Source: Paraescarpia echinospica (lineage: Eukaryota > Annelida > Polychaeta > Sabellida > Siboglinidae). Taken from it: a stretch of 64,000 bases of DNA. The translations under genes were made by a program, and so were the position numbers. A model generated the notes under the pieces. That model saw only the letters and a program-made list of their open reading frames with translations, did not search any database and had not been told where the DNA came from. This document shows, piece after piece, positions 51,900-63,830 of the stretch. The stretch spans positions 67,182,119 through 67,246,118 of the forward strand of contig CM034533.1 of assembly GCA_020002185.1 (NCBI GenBank), in the 5' to 3' direction. Every line of letters starts with the position of its first letter. Position 1 is the stretch's first letter.

Positions 51900-52787
51900 G
51901 ATCGGAGGGGAAGAAATTGGAGGATCGACGGCAGGAAATGTGACAAGCATGAAGGTGACATGGGAGAAAGTGACCGTAGAGAAAGAGATAGGAGGGAAAA
52001 AGAGACGGGAGAGGAGAAATGGAAATGCAATGGGAGGAAAGATGACGGGAAGAAAGGAAGTGAGAGTAAATGTGACAGAAGGGAAGTTGGGAGGGACGAT
52101 GATAGGAGGAAAGGTGACAAGAGAAACTGCGTCAGGAAAGAATGGAACAGACGGGATTGTGACAGGAGAGCAGATGACAGGGGAACAAGACTACAACCAG
52201 ACAGATGCAAACCGGAGAAGGAGCTACTCTGAGGCAGTGATTGGGGGGACAATGAGGAAAGAGGGGGTGTTTATGGGCGACGCGATTATTAGAAAGACGG
52301 ACAAGACACTAAGCGACGGGCAGGACGTTGTTGTTTGTCTACCGGGAACTAGGATAGAACATGTGATTGAAAGAGTAGAGAAGGTTTTGGGGCATGGCAA
52401 GGGAGGGTCTATACTAATACACGTAGGGACAAATAATGCTGACAGGGAGGGAACAACTGGGATAGTACAGAAGTACAGACAGTTAGTGAGGAAGTTAAAG
52501 AAGACAAGAGTCTAGCAGATTATTCTCTCAGGAATTTTGCCAGTAATGGGAGGAAGGGGACCAACATATAGAAACTGCAAGAGGATGGCGATCAACGCAC
52601 TAGTTGAGCAGATGTGTAAAGAAGAGGGGGTGGGATTCGTAGATTTATGGGGATACTTTGTTGGGAGGGAAGATATGTACATGAGAGATGGCCTCCATCT
52701 AAGTGGAAAGGGGGCAGCAGTTTTCTCAGATAACTTGCTGCAATCTGTTGACAGTGGGAAAGGCTGCATCTATTTAAACTACATTCG
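51900..52787 (+). pseudogene. CR1-D ORF1, with the esterase serine lost and a stop
   Basis: Basic repeat region followed by the esterase domain. The nucleophile motif reads M-G-D-A-I-I, so the serine is alanine. A TAG at 52513-52515 interrupts the domain; the rest continues in frame with R-D-G-L-H-L-S-G-K-G at about 52685. Confidence 0.85.
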
Positions 52788-55633
52788 CATGGGGGATTCA
52801 CAGAGAAGCATAAAACTGGAGGCATCAATAAAAACAGCATAAATAAATCAGCAACGAACAGCCTGGAAAACTGTTCTGAATCAGGATATAAATGCGTTTG
52901 TATAAATGCAAGGAGCATAGTAAATAAAAGAAGTGAACTAAACATTATGGTAGAAGATATAGACCCTCACATAATAGGTATAACCGAATCATGGGCAACC
53001 ACTGATATATCAGATGCCGAATTGGGACTAACAGTCTATGTAATGTTCAGGAAAGATAGAATAGAAAGAAGGGGAGGTGGAGTTATTTCATATTTTAAAG
53101 AATCTATCCAGGCTTATGAAATAAAATTAGAAAGAGAAGCAGATTGCGAAGAAGCTGTTTGGTGTAACATAGTTACAGGAAACTCAACGTTAACAGTTGG
53201 GTTAGTTTATCGAAGTCCAAACATAAGTGTAGAAGAGAATGAAAAAGTACAAAACGCTAAAAGGGAAGTTAGCAAACGGGACTGTATTATTATGGGAGAT
53301 TTTAACCATGGTCATATACAATGGAAATCTTTACAGAGTACGGGGAGTGAGGACCACATGTTTTTTGTTTTAGTACAAGACAGTTTCCTTTCTCAAGATG
53401 TGTTAGAGCCAACCAGGGGTGAGAATGTATTAGACATAGTTTTGTCCTCACAGAATGAATTAGTTGACAATGTCAAATTATGCGAGCCACTGGGAAGTAG
53501 TGATCACAACCAGATACATTTTACCATCAAAGTAAAATCAGAAAGAAATGATAAAAAGCAGTTCAGGAGAAATTTTCACAAACGAATATATAAGGTAATG
53601 AGGAAATATTTAGCAAAGATAGACTGGAACAACACACTGAAGAATAAGTCAGCAACAGAATGCTGGAATATCTTAAAGAGTGAAATTAAGTGCATCGTCG
53701 ATAAATTTGTTCCTTTAAAACAAGGGAAACGGTCCATAAAGAAATACTTATCGAAAGAAGCCATTAGAAAAATTAAGTACAAACAAACGATGTGGAAGTC
53801 ATATAGACGTACTGGAAATAACGAAGACTACAACATTTATAAAGAAGCATTAAACTAAGCTACAACTGAAATTCGAAAAGAAGCTATGAACAAAAATTAG
53901 CTTGTAATATAAAACAAGACAGCAAGAGTTTGTATGCGCATGGAACAAACAGAAAGTTCAGGATAAGGTCGGTCCTCTAGAAGATAGTGCTGGAAATATA
54001 ATATCAGAGGGATTCTTAAGAAGACCAGAATGAGTATTTTAGTTCAGTGTTTACCAGGGAAGATATTAGTTCACTGACAGTACCAGAGGCAAAGTTAAAG
54101 GGGGCGGAATCAGGCTATTTAGGTCAGTTAATTGTAACCCCGGAAATGGTAGCTAAGAAAATAAGGGCTATGAAGGATAATAAATCACCTGGATTGGATG
54201 GGATTCCGCCCAAACTAGTATTGGAAATTGTAGAACAAATTAGCGTACCGCTTGCTACAGTTTTGAACTTTTCTTTAGAAGAGGGAGTGGTTCCTTTAGA
54301 ATGGAAAGAAGCAAACATTATACCGTTATTTAAAAAAGGTTCCAGAAACGAGAACTACAGACCAGTGAGTTTAACGTCGGTGATTTGCAAATTATTAGAA
54401 AGAGTAATTAAAGATCACATGGTGGATTTTCTTGTTAAACATAACTTGATAAACTCATCTAAACACGGGTTTCTAAAAGTGAGGTCATGCTAAACAAATA
54501 TGTTATGTTTTTTGGAAGACATCACTAATTGGGTAGGCGAGGGATCACCAGTTGATATCATCTACTTAGATTTTCAGAAAGCTTTCGACAAAGTGCCACA
54601 TCAAAGATTACTGCTTAAACTAAAGGCCCATGGCATAGGAAATTGTATAATACACTGGATAGAAAAATGGCTGATTGACAGAAGACAACGTGAAGTATTT
54701 GATGGGGATGCTTCAAACTGGAAATCAGTTTTGAGTGGAGTACCACAGGGATCAGTACTGGGACCTACATTATTCTTAATATATATCAACGATTTGGATG
54801 ATGATGTAACAAGCAAGGTGTTGACATTTGCGGATGATACAAAATTGTTTAGAAGGATTAAACGTGATGAAGATAGACAGCATTTACAAGTTGATCTTGA
54901 CAGATTGAAAAAATGGTCTGAAAAATGGCAAATGTTCTTCAAGTTTGGGAAATGTAATTGCCTCCACACAGGACATGGGAACGAAGATGTACAATATACA
55001 ATGGGAGGTTATGTACTAAGTACTACTGTAAAAGAAAAGGACTTAAGGTTAACCGTTAGAGGTGATATGAAGGTTTCAGAGCAGTGCGGAATTGCAGCTT
55101 CAAAGGGAAATCAAATCTTTGGATTAATTAGGCGAAACATAACGTATAAGGAAAAAGAGCTAATAATACCGCAGTACAAAACAATAATTAGGCCTCATTT
55201 AGAATATTGTATACAAGCGTGGAGGCCATACCGCAAGAAGGACATAGATGTGCTAGAAAGAGTACAGAGGAGAGCGACTAAAATGATACCAAAACTGAGG
55301 GATCTTAGTTACTAAATGCGCCTAAAAATATGGTTTAACAACACTAGAGACCAGGAGTTTGAGAGGAGATCAGATAGAAGTGTTTAAAATATTGAATAAT
55401 TATGAAAATATTGATAGAAATATCTTTTCTCGGTTAAGAAAGATAGAAAGACCAGAGGACATGAAGTTATATTAGTAAAGGAGCGGTGTAGATTATATAT
55501 AAGAAAGTTCTCATTCTCACAAAGGACTGTAAATTATTAGAACAGATTATCTCCTGATTGTGTTGGTGCTAGTAGCGTGAATATATTTAAAAATAAAATC
55601 GACACATACCTTAAAAGGGCGGGATACACGTAG
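52755..55633 (+). pseudogene. CR1-D ORF2, several breaks
   Basis: Endonuclease 52947-53858 ends at a TAA (53856-53858) where copy A has CAA. Deletions follow at 53870-54040. Reverse transcriptase parts lie at 54047-54493 and 54500-55315, separated by a one-base deletion, with a further TAA at 55313-55315. F-A-D-D-T is kept at about 54832. Confidence 0.85.
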
Positions 55634-55735
55634 ATCAAATGTATGGACTCTCGATAAGCCAAAAGGCTTCCTTGTCCACCTGCCATCTAGAGTTAATTTT
55701 CCGGATGGCAATCTTGTTAAATCTTGTTAAATCGT

Positions 55736-56308
55736 ATCAAATATATTCGAAAGATATTGCTGTGCTTTAATATCAACTAAGTAATGATGACAGAAAGCAA
55801 ACCTTATTTTAAAATGATATTTAAATATTGGTCTGCGTTGTTGGGGAGTATCACGCAGTTTCTAATGTATTGCATATACCTACTATCCAATGATATAGTT
55901 ATCGTAGTTCCGTTGTGATAATGGCAATGTTACTGTAATGCTTAAATACAAATAACACTTCAACTGTGTATTACGCTAAGCAGTACTCGCACAATGAAAC
56001 CACCCATTAGAAATTAGGCTCATATAGGTAAATAGGCGGACTACTATGGGTGTATTGCGTTCACATTCAACGTATGGTCAACGATCTCAGAGATTATTTA
56101 AAGAAGACCCACGTTAATGTAATAACACAAGAATCATTCCGTGGTCATACATTGACGTTAAACTATGAAATAAGATCAATAAGCAACATTCACGAATGAA
56201 ATCTTCTTCTAAGATTCACACTTGCGCATGCGCACACGCATGCGCATAAACCCGCACACACGCACGCATGCACATACACACAAACACGCACACACGCACA
56301 CACGCACA

Positions 56309-56346
<38 letters not shown>

Positions 56347-56830
56347 CGCGCGCGCGAGCGCGCTGTCTTCCAGTCACCTCGTGCTTATAATAAATAGTAT
56401 GTGGCGAACTCGAAAATTCGAAAGTATCCCAATTTCACCACAGTTAAATTGGGTCACATGGGGGGTCATGAAGTCGTAACTGCAGTAAAATCGAGCCCGT
56501 TTGAACGTAGCATACGACATGTTGTGACTGTATCACAACAAACACGTTCAAGAGAACGCGTTTGCTAGCATGAACACTTACAAATCACTACTATATAGGG
56601 TACATTTTGAATGTACTGTAAGTATCCTTATCCATTAATTAAACATAAATCAACGGGTCATTGAATTTTCTTCTGTGCTAATCGGATCACTTGTGATGCT
56701 TCTCTTCACAAATCGTCGCACAATTCACGTTGTGCGTGATATTCGCACGGTCATACAAACACATTATTTCAGGAAAATACGACGTTGTCTGATTGTTTCT
56801 GAATGCCTTGTCGTAGTTGATCGGTTGTAG
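55736..56830. other. Spacer between CR1-D and the end of gene 2
   Basis: Contains a CA/CGCA/CGCG-rich microsatellite at about 56217-56362. Nothing else recognised. Confidence 0.6.
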
Positions 56831-57018
56831 TTATGTTGTGCCCGGTCGAGGAGCCAGCTCTTCGTAGACGTCGCCGTCAGTTGCTCCAACTGGCGAGACC
56901 ATGTCAACCTGGTCTTGGGAAGCTTTACTTCCAGTTAGCCGTAACACGCTCAGATACACGAGGATCATTGCTATGGACACGACCACCGCTGCCGCACAGC
57001 CGATGATGATCTGAACAC
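56831..57018 (-). CDS. Gene 2 last exon: transmembrane helix and cytoplasmic tail
   Basis: Acceptor CATTTCCAG, phase 1 start, stop TAA at 56831-56833. [13 protein letters not shown] opens a helix of about 22 residues. The tail has S-K-A-S-Q-D and D-V-Y-E-E-L, a possible tyrosine phosphorylation or YxxL sorting site, and ends G-T-T. Confidence 0.9.
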
Positions 57019-60000
57019 CTGGAAATGCAAAATATACTCCTTCCGTAAGAACATTTTCAGATTCGCAATCGGTTTGTTTATATCGCAGTGTGCCAGCCAC
57101 GTATTAAAGTATGCAAAAGTGTGTATAATATGCCAATTGCATGTAAGCATGCGTGCACGCACGCACACACGCGCACACAAGCGCACACAAGCGCACACAC
57201 TAGCACACACTCGCACACACGCGCGCACACACTCGCACACACTCGCACACACGCGCGCACACACGCGCACAAACGCACACACACGCGCACACGCGCGCAC
57301 AGGCGCGCACACGCGTAAACACGCGCACACACGCGCACACACGCGCACACACGCGCACACACGCGCACACACGCGCACACACGCGCACACACGCGCACAC
57401 ATGCGCACACACGCGCACACACGCGTACATACGCGCACACACGCGCACACACGCAGTCACACACGCACATACGCCACGCACTCATACGTATATGAGTGAG
57501 AGAGAGAGAAAGAGAGAAAGAGAGACAGACAGACAGACAAACAAACAAACAGACAGACAGGCAGACAAACAGACAGAAAGGTAGACAAATATAAATATGG
57601 AGATACACAGGGAAAGACAGAAATACAGAAAAAAGTAAATACTGAAAAAGAGAGAAAGTGCGAAAAAGAAATACAGAGAACGAGAGAGGACAAATCATAA
57701 ATAGGACAATATCTTTAGTATTATGTTAGACAAAATAAATGGAACTTACGTATACTTAAGGACCCTTCAGTTGTGTTTTTTCGCGAAACTTCTGAAAGTA
57801 AACACATGTCTGTCAAAGAACCATTTCCACAAAACAACAAAATGCACACAGTTTCTTACTATGAATGCCTTATATGGGAATCATGATGCTACAGCATAAC
57901 GGTGGATGTCATGCACACACATCACAACGATACATTTACGCATCACTAATCTTACAGGCACTCGACACTATTTGTATACAATAATTGTCGCCAAAAAAAA
58001 TTAGTTCACTTTCGTCATGGACGGGTATATTATATTAAAGGTACTTGTTATGCTGCGCACAGTTTATCTTGACATACCTTCTGATTTAGTGGAAATTTCA
58101 TAATACGACTGGAATTTCCTATTCTTGATTGCGCGATCAAGAATGTCATTCAGCACAGCTGGAGACGTGTCCTCATTCAGAGAGAGCGTGCACATGACCA
58201 CGACACTCCCTCTACTGCAAGGTATGACAGTGGCACATTTATAGATTTGTTGCATGGCACAAGTTTGCTGCATAACTTACTGAATAAATAGCAATAATCA
58301 ATACTAACAATAACAATAACACATTATTTATCACCGGTATCCACTCCATGTATTACACACACGCACGCACCCACGCACACACACACACCCACACACACAC
58401 AAACACACACACACACACACACATACACACACACAGACACGCACAAACACGCACATACACGCACAAACACGCACAAACACGCACAAACACGCACAAACAC
58501 GCACAAACACGCGCACACACACGTGCACACACGCACACATGCACACACACACGCACGCACAGTCACACACACGCACGCACACACACACGCACACACACTC
58601 GCACGCACGCACGCACACACATACACGCACACACACGCACACACGCACGCACACAAACACGCACAAACACGCACAAACACGCACAAACACGCACAAACAC
58701 GCACAAACACACACAAACACACAAACACACACACACACAAACACACAAAAGCACACACAAACACACACAAACACAGACACACAAACACTCACACTCACAC
58801 ACACGCACACACACGCACACACACGCGGACACATACAAACACACACAAACACATACAAACACACAAACACACGCACACACAAACACAAACACACAGACAT
58901 TGTGTATACGCAGTTAATATTTATATTTTGTAGGCTTTCACTGTCGTTAAAAATAATTATAAATTATAAAGTCATTGTTATATTGAACTGTTAAGTCTTA
59001 TTATAAATTTTCGAATACGGCAATGCCTATGGCGACGTATTCTCTCATGCGATAATCGTACAATATTATCACAAAATTATATAATTTGCAACAGTGTGAA
59101 AATAAAGGTTTGGTAATTTACAGCTGTAACAGCCTGGTCTGTGCAAAGGCACGTGCACCTAATGTATACCATACAATTCATTAGTTAATACAAAGGGAAA
59201 CACGTTGGTCATAAAATGGTAAAGTGTTCAATAAACATACTTTTCTGAACTGTTATACTGAATAACACACACTTACCTGAAAACTATGTCTTCAATTCCG
59301 ATTAAATGTGCGCCGACGTCAGTCGATTTCACATAGATGTCTTCAATCTACAACACATAGAAGCAGCATATATATTATACTTGATCTCTGTCCAACAATT
59401 TTGATGGTAACTTGTTAAAGGACCCGAATGCATATTATGTAATTACTATGGTGATAATGACCCACGCATAACTGTGTAACCGCTGTCCAAGTAAACTAAT
59501 GTTATGTTACTGTTTCTGTGTCTAACAACTGGAAGCATTAGCACCTTGCAATCTAAGGTGCGACGCTCCATGCGGCAAGTGCACAAGGAAGCCTTTGGTA
59601 TATCTAGAATAACAAAACGTTCATTTCTTTACCTCTCGGATATATGTTAGTTTCTTGTGGACACCTGTTCACATTTAATGAACATACCATACGATACACG
59701 CTTTTGAATACGTACCCTCTTCCCGAGGTCGTCTGCCAATACACGGTACGCTATGGTGTTCTGATTTCCAAGGTCGAGGGTGTAGGCCATGTTCAAAATA
59801 CGAAATTTGATCGTATGTGGTATCACCACCCCTAAACAATCCATAATCGTAGTTATTTGGTGAGTTGGTTAGTTAGATGGTTGGCTGGTTAGCTAGTTAA
59901 TTAGTTTTAGTTAGTTAGTTAGTTAGTTAGAATATCATTGTCTTTACAGAAGGCTAATCGACGAGCACTGCGGTTCATCGAACGATATGTTGATTTATTA

Positions 60001-60841
60001 TGAAGCACGGTAGCATACGACAAGCAGGCTTAGTTGTAGAAGAAATATATTATATGTCAATGCACTGCTTGGATAAATAATAAATCACTCAACATGTTAG
60101 CCCGTAGATCAGGTACACGAGATCTTTCCATGCATATAAAATTCCAGCCGCAGCATTTTACAAGAAGGTTACAGCACACACAAGTGAAATCCATTTGTTT
60201 GCTACCTGGGAAATGCTTCTTTCGTGTAAAGTTCATAGGTTAAATATAATATTAGCGTGCGTGGTTTGTAAATAAGGATGGGCTAAGGATTTATTTTAGT
60301 ACTTTTATCAACACAAAATATCAGTATCTGAAACTACCATTTCTAACATTAATGTTTCTGGTAATAGTTTTAGTTTACAATGAATGATAATTGTCCGTTC
60401 TTAGCGGCCTGCGTTAAATATAATATTATCTTGTCGCACTGTTCTATATAGGCCTACACCGCCAATGTTGGTGTTGTTAGTTTGAGACAGCACACGTGGA
60501 AGGAGTTGGATGAGCTACCGTGTTCACAGTTGGTGCCGCTATATCCCCGATGACAGACGCAGAATAAAGAACGTCCTGCGGTCTGGTGACAAGTAGCGCC
60601 GTTGAAGCACGGGTGACTGCTGCACGGGTTGCTAACTAAAACAGTGCGAAGAACGTTTTCTAAACTGTCAGTGACAATACCAACAACACAAATTGCCACA
60701 GTCACATCAACACGACTAGAAACTTTAACAACAGCGTCACCAATATTATCAAGAATGACGGCGACGACCACAATGACAACAATATGAACAACAACACATT
60801 AATGTAGATAATAACACGCGTGCACACACAAACACACGCAT

Positions 60842-60907
<66 letters not shown>

Positions 60908-63627
60908 TTCATTTATATTACGGAATACAGAACTTCATCTTTATTACAAATACATCAAATTCCGATATTATGCGAAATCGAAGCAATGATCACATCAGTC
61001 GGTGTGAAACTTACGCAGGTGGCAGTTTTCACCGGTGTAAGCATTTGGACAAGTGCAGGAATAGCGGCCTGGTGTGTCTTTGCATGAACCGCCATTTGAG
61101 CACGGATAACTGAGACACTCGTCAACCTCTGCGCAAAGGAACACGTAATAGTATGGTAACTTATTTTGCTCCTAAATCCTCGGAAACCAAGCTCAGAGGC
61201 GCATCAATACAAAAAGGTTAGTCAATCCTAAAATCGATAAGTCGTATTAAAGTCGCCAACAGATGGATCGATACGCCAGGGAGCTAAGGTGGATACGCAA
61301 GGTTACAAGGATAAGATTTTTAAATGACGGCGAAATTGCGTAATATTTTCAACTGATCTACTACAAAGAGGAAGCATATTCCAGAGAGTTGTTGCAGCAA
61401 GAGAAAATGCCATAGTTCCAATAGTAGTATTGACACTATGAACAAAAAGTAAATCATTGCTAATAAATTATTCATTCAGATATATTGGATGTAAATGTTA
61501 TAAAGCGCAGTATCCAGTCCTCATGAATGCTCAAAGCGCTTTACACTTTACTCCCTTGCAGACCTGTTCAATCGAACACCATCTCGACTTCTCTGGGAAG
61601 AATTCAGCAACGCTGCAATTAATGCGCGAAGATTACAGCTGAGTGAACTGAAGCAATGTAGAGTAAACGGACTTGCCCAGGGTTCGACACCATCGCACAG
61701 GATTCGAACCCGGGTTCTCTCAGTCGAGAGTCCGAAGCTCTTACCGCTGCGCAGTAGCGCTCCACGATGTGACAAACACGCTACCTATTCACCGTTATAC
61801 ACGCGAGCTATGCAATATCAAACGTTAACCAGATTTAACAAGATTGCCACTCAGAATAAACAACAGATGACACGTGAGCAAGGAAGCCTTTGGCTTACCG
61901 AGAGTCCGATTTTGTTATTTATCTATGTATAGATAAAAATATTTACTTCAGATATTTACAATTTTCGTTTGTAAACATATTCACGCCGCTAGTAGGTACA
62001 CAATCAGCACATAATGTGTCCCGTTAATGTATAGTCCTCTGCAAGAATGAATACGTTCTTATACTTTCTGTTCTTTAGTTAATCTTACTTACAAGTCTTG
62101 TAGTTCTTCCGTTTTTTAATCTCTATATTTTCATAGCCATTTAATATCTTTAAAATGGTATCTTGCCTCCGCTTAATCTCCTAGGTACGTGCACAAGTAC
62201 ATAATAGTAGAATCAAATGTATTGAATCGGGTGGAATAATTCCCTCTTCATGCTTTATTAAAACGCGCCTCATAAAATGCACTCCGATTCCCTAAAGCAG
62301 TCGCATAAATTCAGCAAAAAAATGTCAAACAGCGCCAACTCTAAATTTCCAATACAAAGCCACTCAGCAAATATCTGTAGTATATAGTGTATAGCAAATA
62401 GATTGAACTTGAAAATGACATTTATCACGCATGTATGCGTCTACGGGTGTTTGGGGTTTATGGCAGAACATCCGTTTGCAGGCGGTTAAATGAATGGACA
62501 GTTTGATATAATTAAGTTGCTCTGGACCGACGGAATTCTGTATAGCGGAATCCAGCGTGTAACACAACGTTATCGGTATTGCCATCTCACCATATTCACA
62601 GCGACTGCCGAAGTAGCCTCGTGAACACTGACAGACGTAGTTCTTGGAATCGTCCTGGCAGATGGCCCCGTGGATACACGGATTATTCCGGCATGGAGAG
62701 GCTTCTGGAAATAACAACGGCAACACCCACGACGTTAGCGGTAATACTTATTATTTCAATAAAAGGAAAGTTCTTTTATGGTTACACATGCATGGAGAGG
62801 CTTCTGTAAATAACAATGACAGCGATGTCAAAACGACGATAATGACAAAGATAACAATTCATATTTATTATGTTTATATGCACATACAATAGTATAATAT
62901 ATATGTAGTGATAACGTTATTATTAAATGTGTAAAAAATGTGTTACACCCTGATTTAGATGCACTACATTATAAAACTGTTGTTCCATGGTATCAAGTTA
63001 ACAATGCCAACAATAGGATTAGAATAATTGTTTATGGAACGAACATTTATAATTGAATTTTTGAATCCAGAAAACAAGTGACAATAATTATGAATGTATT
63101 GTTAATATTGCAATATTTCCATATACACATTTAAAATGCGTTCATTTATTATTAAAGCTCTCTCATGTTGTTTTACTTTAGATAAACTGCTACATAATGA
63201 TGTTTCTTCACAATGAGATCTTTGTGGTAGAATTGTTCGACTGGTATCGAACAGGAAAATTTTTACACGTACAGCATAGGCGAAACGAAGTGGTAAGGCT
63301 AACAGCAATTATTTATAACAACGCATATATTTTTATGAAAAATATTGCCTATTATACCTTATTCCACATACAATGTGGCGCCCTCCACAACGACATATTA
63401 CCATGCATCTACAATGTTATGGGTCGAACTTCGAGAGACTTTGCCAAAAAAGTACGTTCGTTCGTTCGTTCGTTCGTGGTAACAGCAAATTGATTACATG
63501 ATTTTGGTCATACTTGTCTCACAGTTTGTGCCCGTGAAGTCGGCAGCACAGACACATGTGTAGTCGTTGACGAAGTCTTGGCATGTCCCACCATTCTGAC
63601 ACGTTACGCCGTCACAGTGATTCACAT
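56831..63627 (-). CDS. Gene 2: inverted paralogue of gene 1, EGF/SEA membrane protein (5' end outside window)
   Basis: Nine exons on the minus strand join in phase: 63514-63627, 62591-62704, 61015-61128, 60519-60635, 59716-59831, 59277-59347, 58078-58214, 57750-57791, 56831-57018. The visible product is about 337 residues: four EGF domains, a SEA domain over three exons, a 14-residue linker, a transmembrane helix and a tail of about 35 residues. Exon lengths 114, 114, 114, 116, 71 and 137 equal those of gene 1 exons 8, 9, 10, 12, 13 and 14. It lacks the membrane-proximal EGF of gene 1. More 5' exons are expected beyond the right edge. Confidence 0.88.
57019..57749. other. Gene 2 last intron, with decanucleotide and GA/GACA repeats
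   Basis: A 10-bp ACACACGCGC repeat covers about 57150-57475, most regular at 57310-57470. AG and GACA/AAAC tracts follow at about 57493-57580. Cys/Val/Arg and His/Thr frames through it are artefacts. Confidence 0.92.
57750..57791 (-). CDS. Gene 2 juxtamembrane linker exon (42 bases)
   Basis: Acceptor TACTTTCAG, donor C|GTAAGT; phase 1 at both ends. Encodes [14 protein letters not shown], a hydrophilic linker with an N-T-T glycosylation sequon. Without it the frame is also preserved, so it may be optional. Confidence 0.6.
58078..58214 (-). CDS. Gene 2 SEA exon 3, with the cleavage motif
   Basis: Acceptor CCTTGCAG, donor AAG|GTATGT; 137 bases. Begins S-R-G-S-V-V-V-M, a perfect G-S-V-V-V autoproteolysis motif, then L-S-L-N-E-D-T and A-I-K-N-R-K-F. 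Confidence 0.9.
58215..59276. other. Gene 2 intron with a large CA/ACGCACAAAC array
   Basis: CA-based repeats cover about 58352-58895, including regular 10-bp ACGCACAAAC units at about 58440-58510 and 58655-58710. The remainder is AT-rich without recognised features. Confidence 0.9.
59277..59347 (-). CDS. Gene 2 SEA exon 2
   Basis: Acceptor GTGTTGTAG, donor CAG|GTAAGT; 71 bases, phase 0 to 2. Encodes [12 protein letters not shown]...D-I-V-F, close to gene 1 exon 13, but with a normal GT donor. Confidence 0.9.
59348..59715. other. Gene 2 intron between SEA exons 1 and 2
   Basis: Nothing firm; ACAAGGAAGCCTTTGG at about 59583 resembles the conserved 3' end of the CR1 copies and may be a relic. 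Confidence 0.4.
59716..59831 (-). CDS. Gene 2 SEA exon 1
   Basis: Acceptor TTGTTTAG, donor AGG|GTACGT; 116 bases, phase 1 to 0. Encodes [14 protein letters not shown], aligned with gene 1 exon 12. Confidence 0.88.
59832..60518. other. Gene 2 intron with a (TTAG)n tract
   Basis: TTAG/TGGT-type tetranucleotides lie at about 59858-59930. Nothing else recognised. Confidence 0.7.
60519..60635 (-). CDS. Gene 2 EGF exon next to SEA
   Basis: Acceptor GTTTTAG, donor ACG|GTAGCT; phase 1 at both ends, 117 bases. [15 protein letters not shown]...G-Y-S-G-T-N-C aligns with gene 1 exon 11. Confidence 0.92.
60636..61014. other. Gene 2 intron with a (CA)n tract
   Basis: CA dinucleotides run from about 60826 to 60902, preceded by an ACA/CAA-rich stretch. 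Confidence 0.9.
61015..61128 (-). CDS. Gene 2 EGF exon (partner of gene 1 exon 10)
   Basis: Acceptor TTGCGCAG, donor C|GTAAGT; 114 bases, phase 1 at both ends. [15 protein letters not shown]; differs from gene 1 exon 10 at about 14 of 38 residues. Confidence 0.92.
61500..61775 (-). mobile_element. tRNA-headed SINE
   Basis: On the minus strand it begins with a tRNA-like head (A-box TGCGCAGCGGTAAGAGC at about 61733-61749 and B-box GGTTCGAATCC at about 61700-61716). A body follows with the block AGCGCTTTACACTTTA (about 61537-61551) and GACCTGTTCAATCGAACAC. The body recurs at 63686-63825, which shows it is an interspersed repeat. Confidence 0.75.
61829..62195 (-). mobile_element. Old CR1 3' end (same broad family as copies A-D)
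   Basis: Begins with GATTTAACAAGATTGCCA and AAGGAAGCCTTTGGCTTACC, as in copy C, and continues with decayed ORF2 C-terminal sequence (N-G-Y-E-N region near 62135). Much more diverged than copies A to D. Confidence 0.75.
62591..62704 (-). CDS. Gene 2 EGF exon (partner of gene 1 exon 9)
   Basis: Acceptor TATTTCCAG, donor ATG|GTGAGA; 114 bases. [16 protein letters not shown]...G-Y-F-G-S-R-C. Exon and both flanking intron edges are unusually similar to gene 1. A 26-base partial copy of the exon start and intron edge lies at about 62788-62813. Confidence 0.93.
62705..63513. other. Gene 2 intron
   Basis: Its first 60 or so bases match gene 1. A GTTC/CGTT run lies at about 63453-63476. No other feature recognised. 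Confidence 0.6.
63514..63627 (-). CDS. Gene 2 EGF exon (partner of gene 1 exon 8), first visible
   Basis: Acceptor TCTTACAG, donor A|GTATGA; 114 bases, phase 1 at both ends. [15 protein letters not shown]...F-T-G-T-N-C; differs from gene 1 exon 8 at about 8 of 37 residues. Confidence 0.92.
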
Positions 63628-63685
63628 CTGTAAGACGATTATAGATCAATATAAGTAAAAAGGTAAACGTAAGTTTTTTATATAT

Positions 63686-63830
63686 AGCGCAGCATCCAGT
63701 CCCTGGGACAGCTCAAAGCGCTTTACACTTTATTTCCTGGCAGACCTGTTCAATCGAACACAACCTCTAATTCTCTGGGGAAGCATTCAGCCACGTTGCC
63801 ATTAATGTGCGAAGACTATTGGTAGACACA
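63686..63830 (-). mobile_element. SINE body fragment, second copy
   Basis: Repeats the body of the SINE at 61500-61775 (GCGCAGCATCCAGTCC, AAGCGCTTTACACTTTAT, CAGACCTGTTCAATCGAACA) without the tRNA-like head. Confidence 0.8.

Larger units (their letters stand above)
51840..55735 (+). mobile_element. CR1-type LINE copy D, nearly full length, plus strand
   Basis: Same family as A to C. Starts near three ACACATCATATC repeats (51848-51896) and ends in TTGTTAAATC twice (55716-55735). More decayed than A and C. It faces copy C head to head. Confidence 0.92.
61129..62590. other. Gene 2 intron with a SINE and an old CR1 3' end
   Basis: Holds the SINE at about 61500-61775 and the CR1 fragment at 61829-62195. 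The rest has no recognised features. Confidence 0.7.

Noticed and set aside
56217..58933. Long Cys/Val/Arg and His/Thr frames
   Set aside because: Products of CA/CG simple repeats, open in several frames on both strands.
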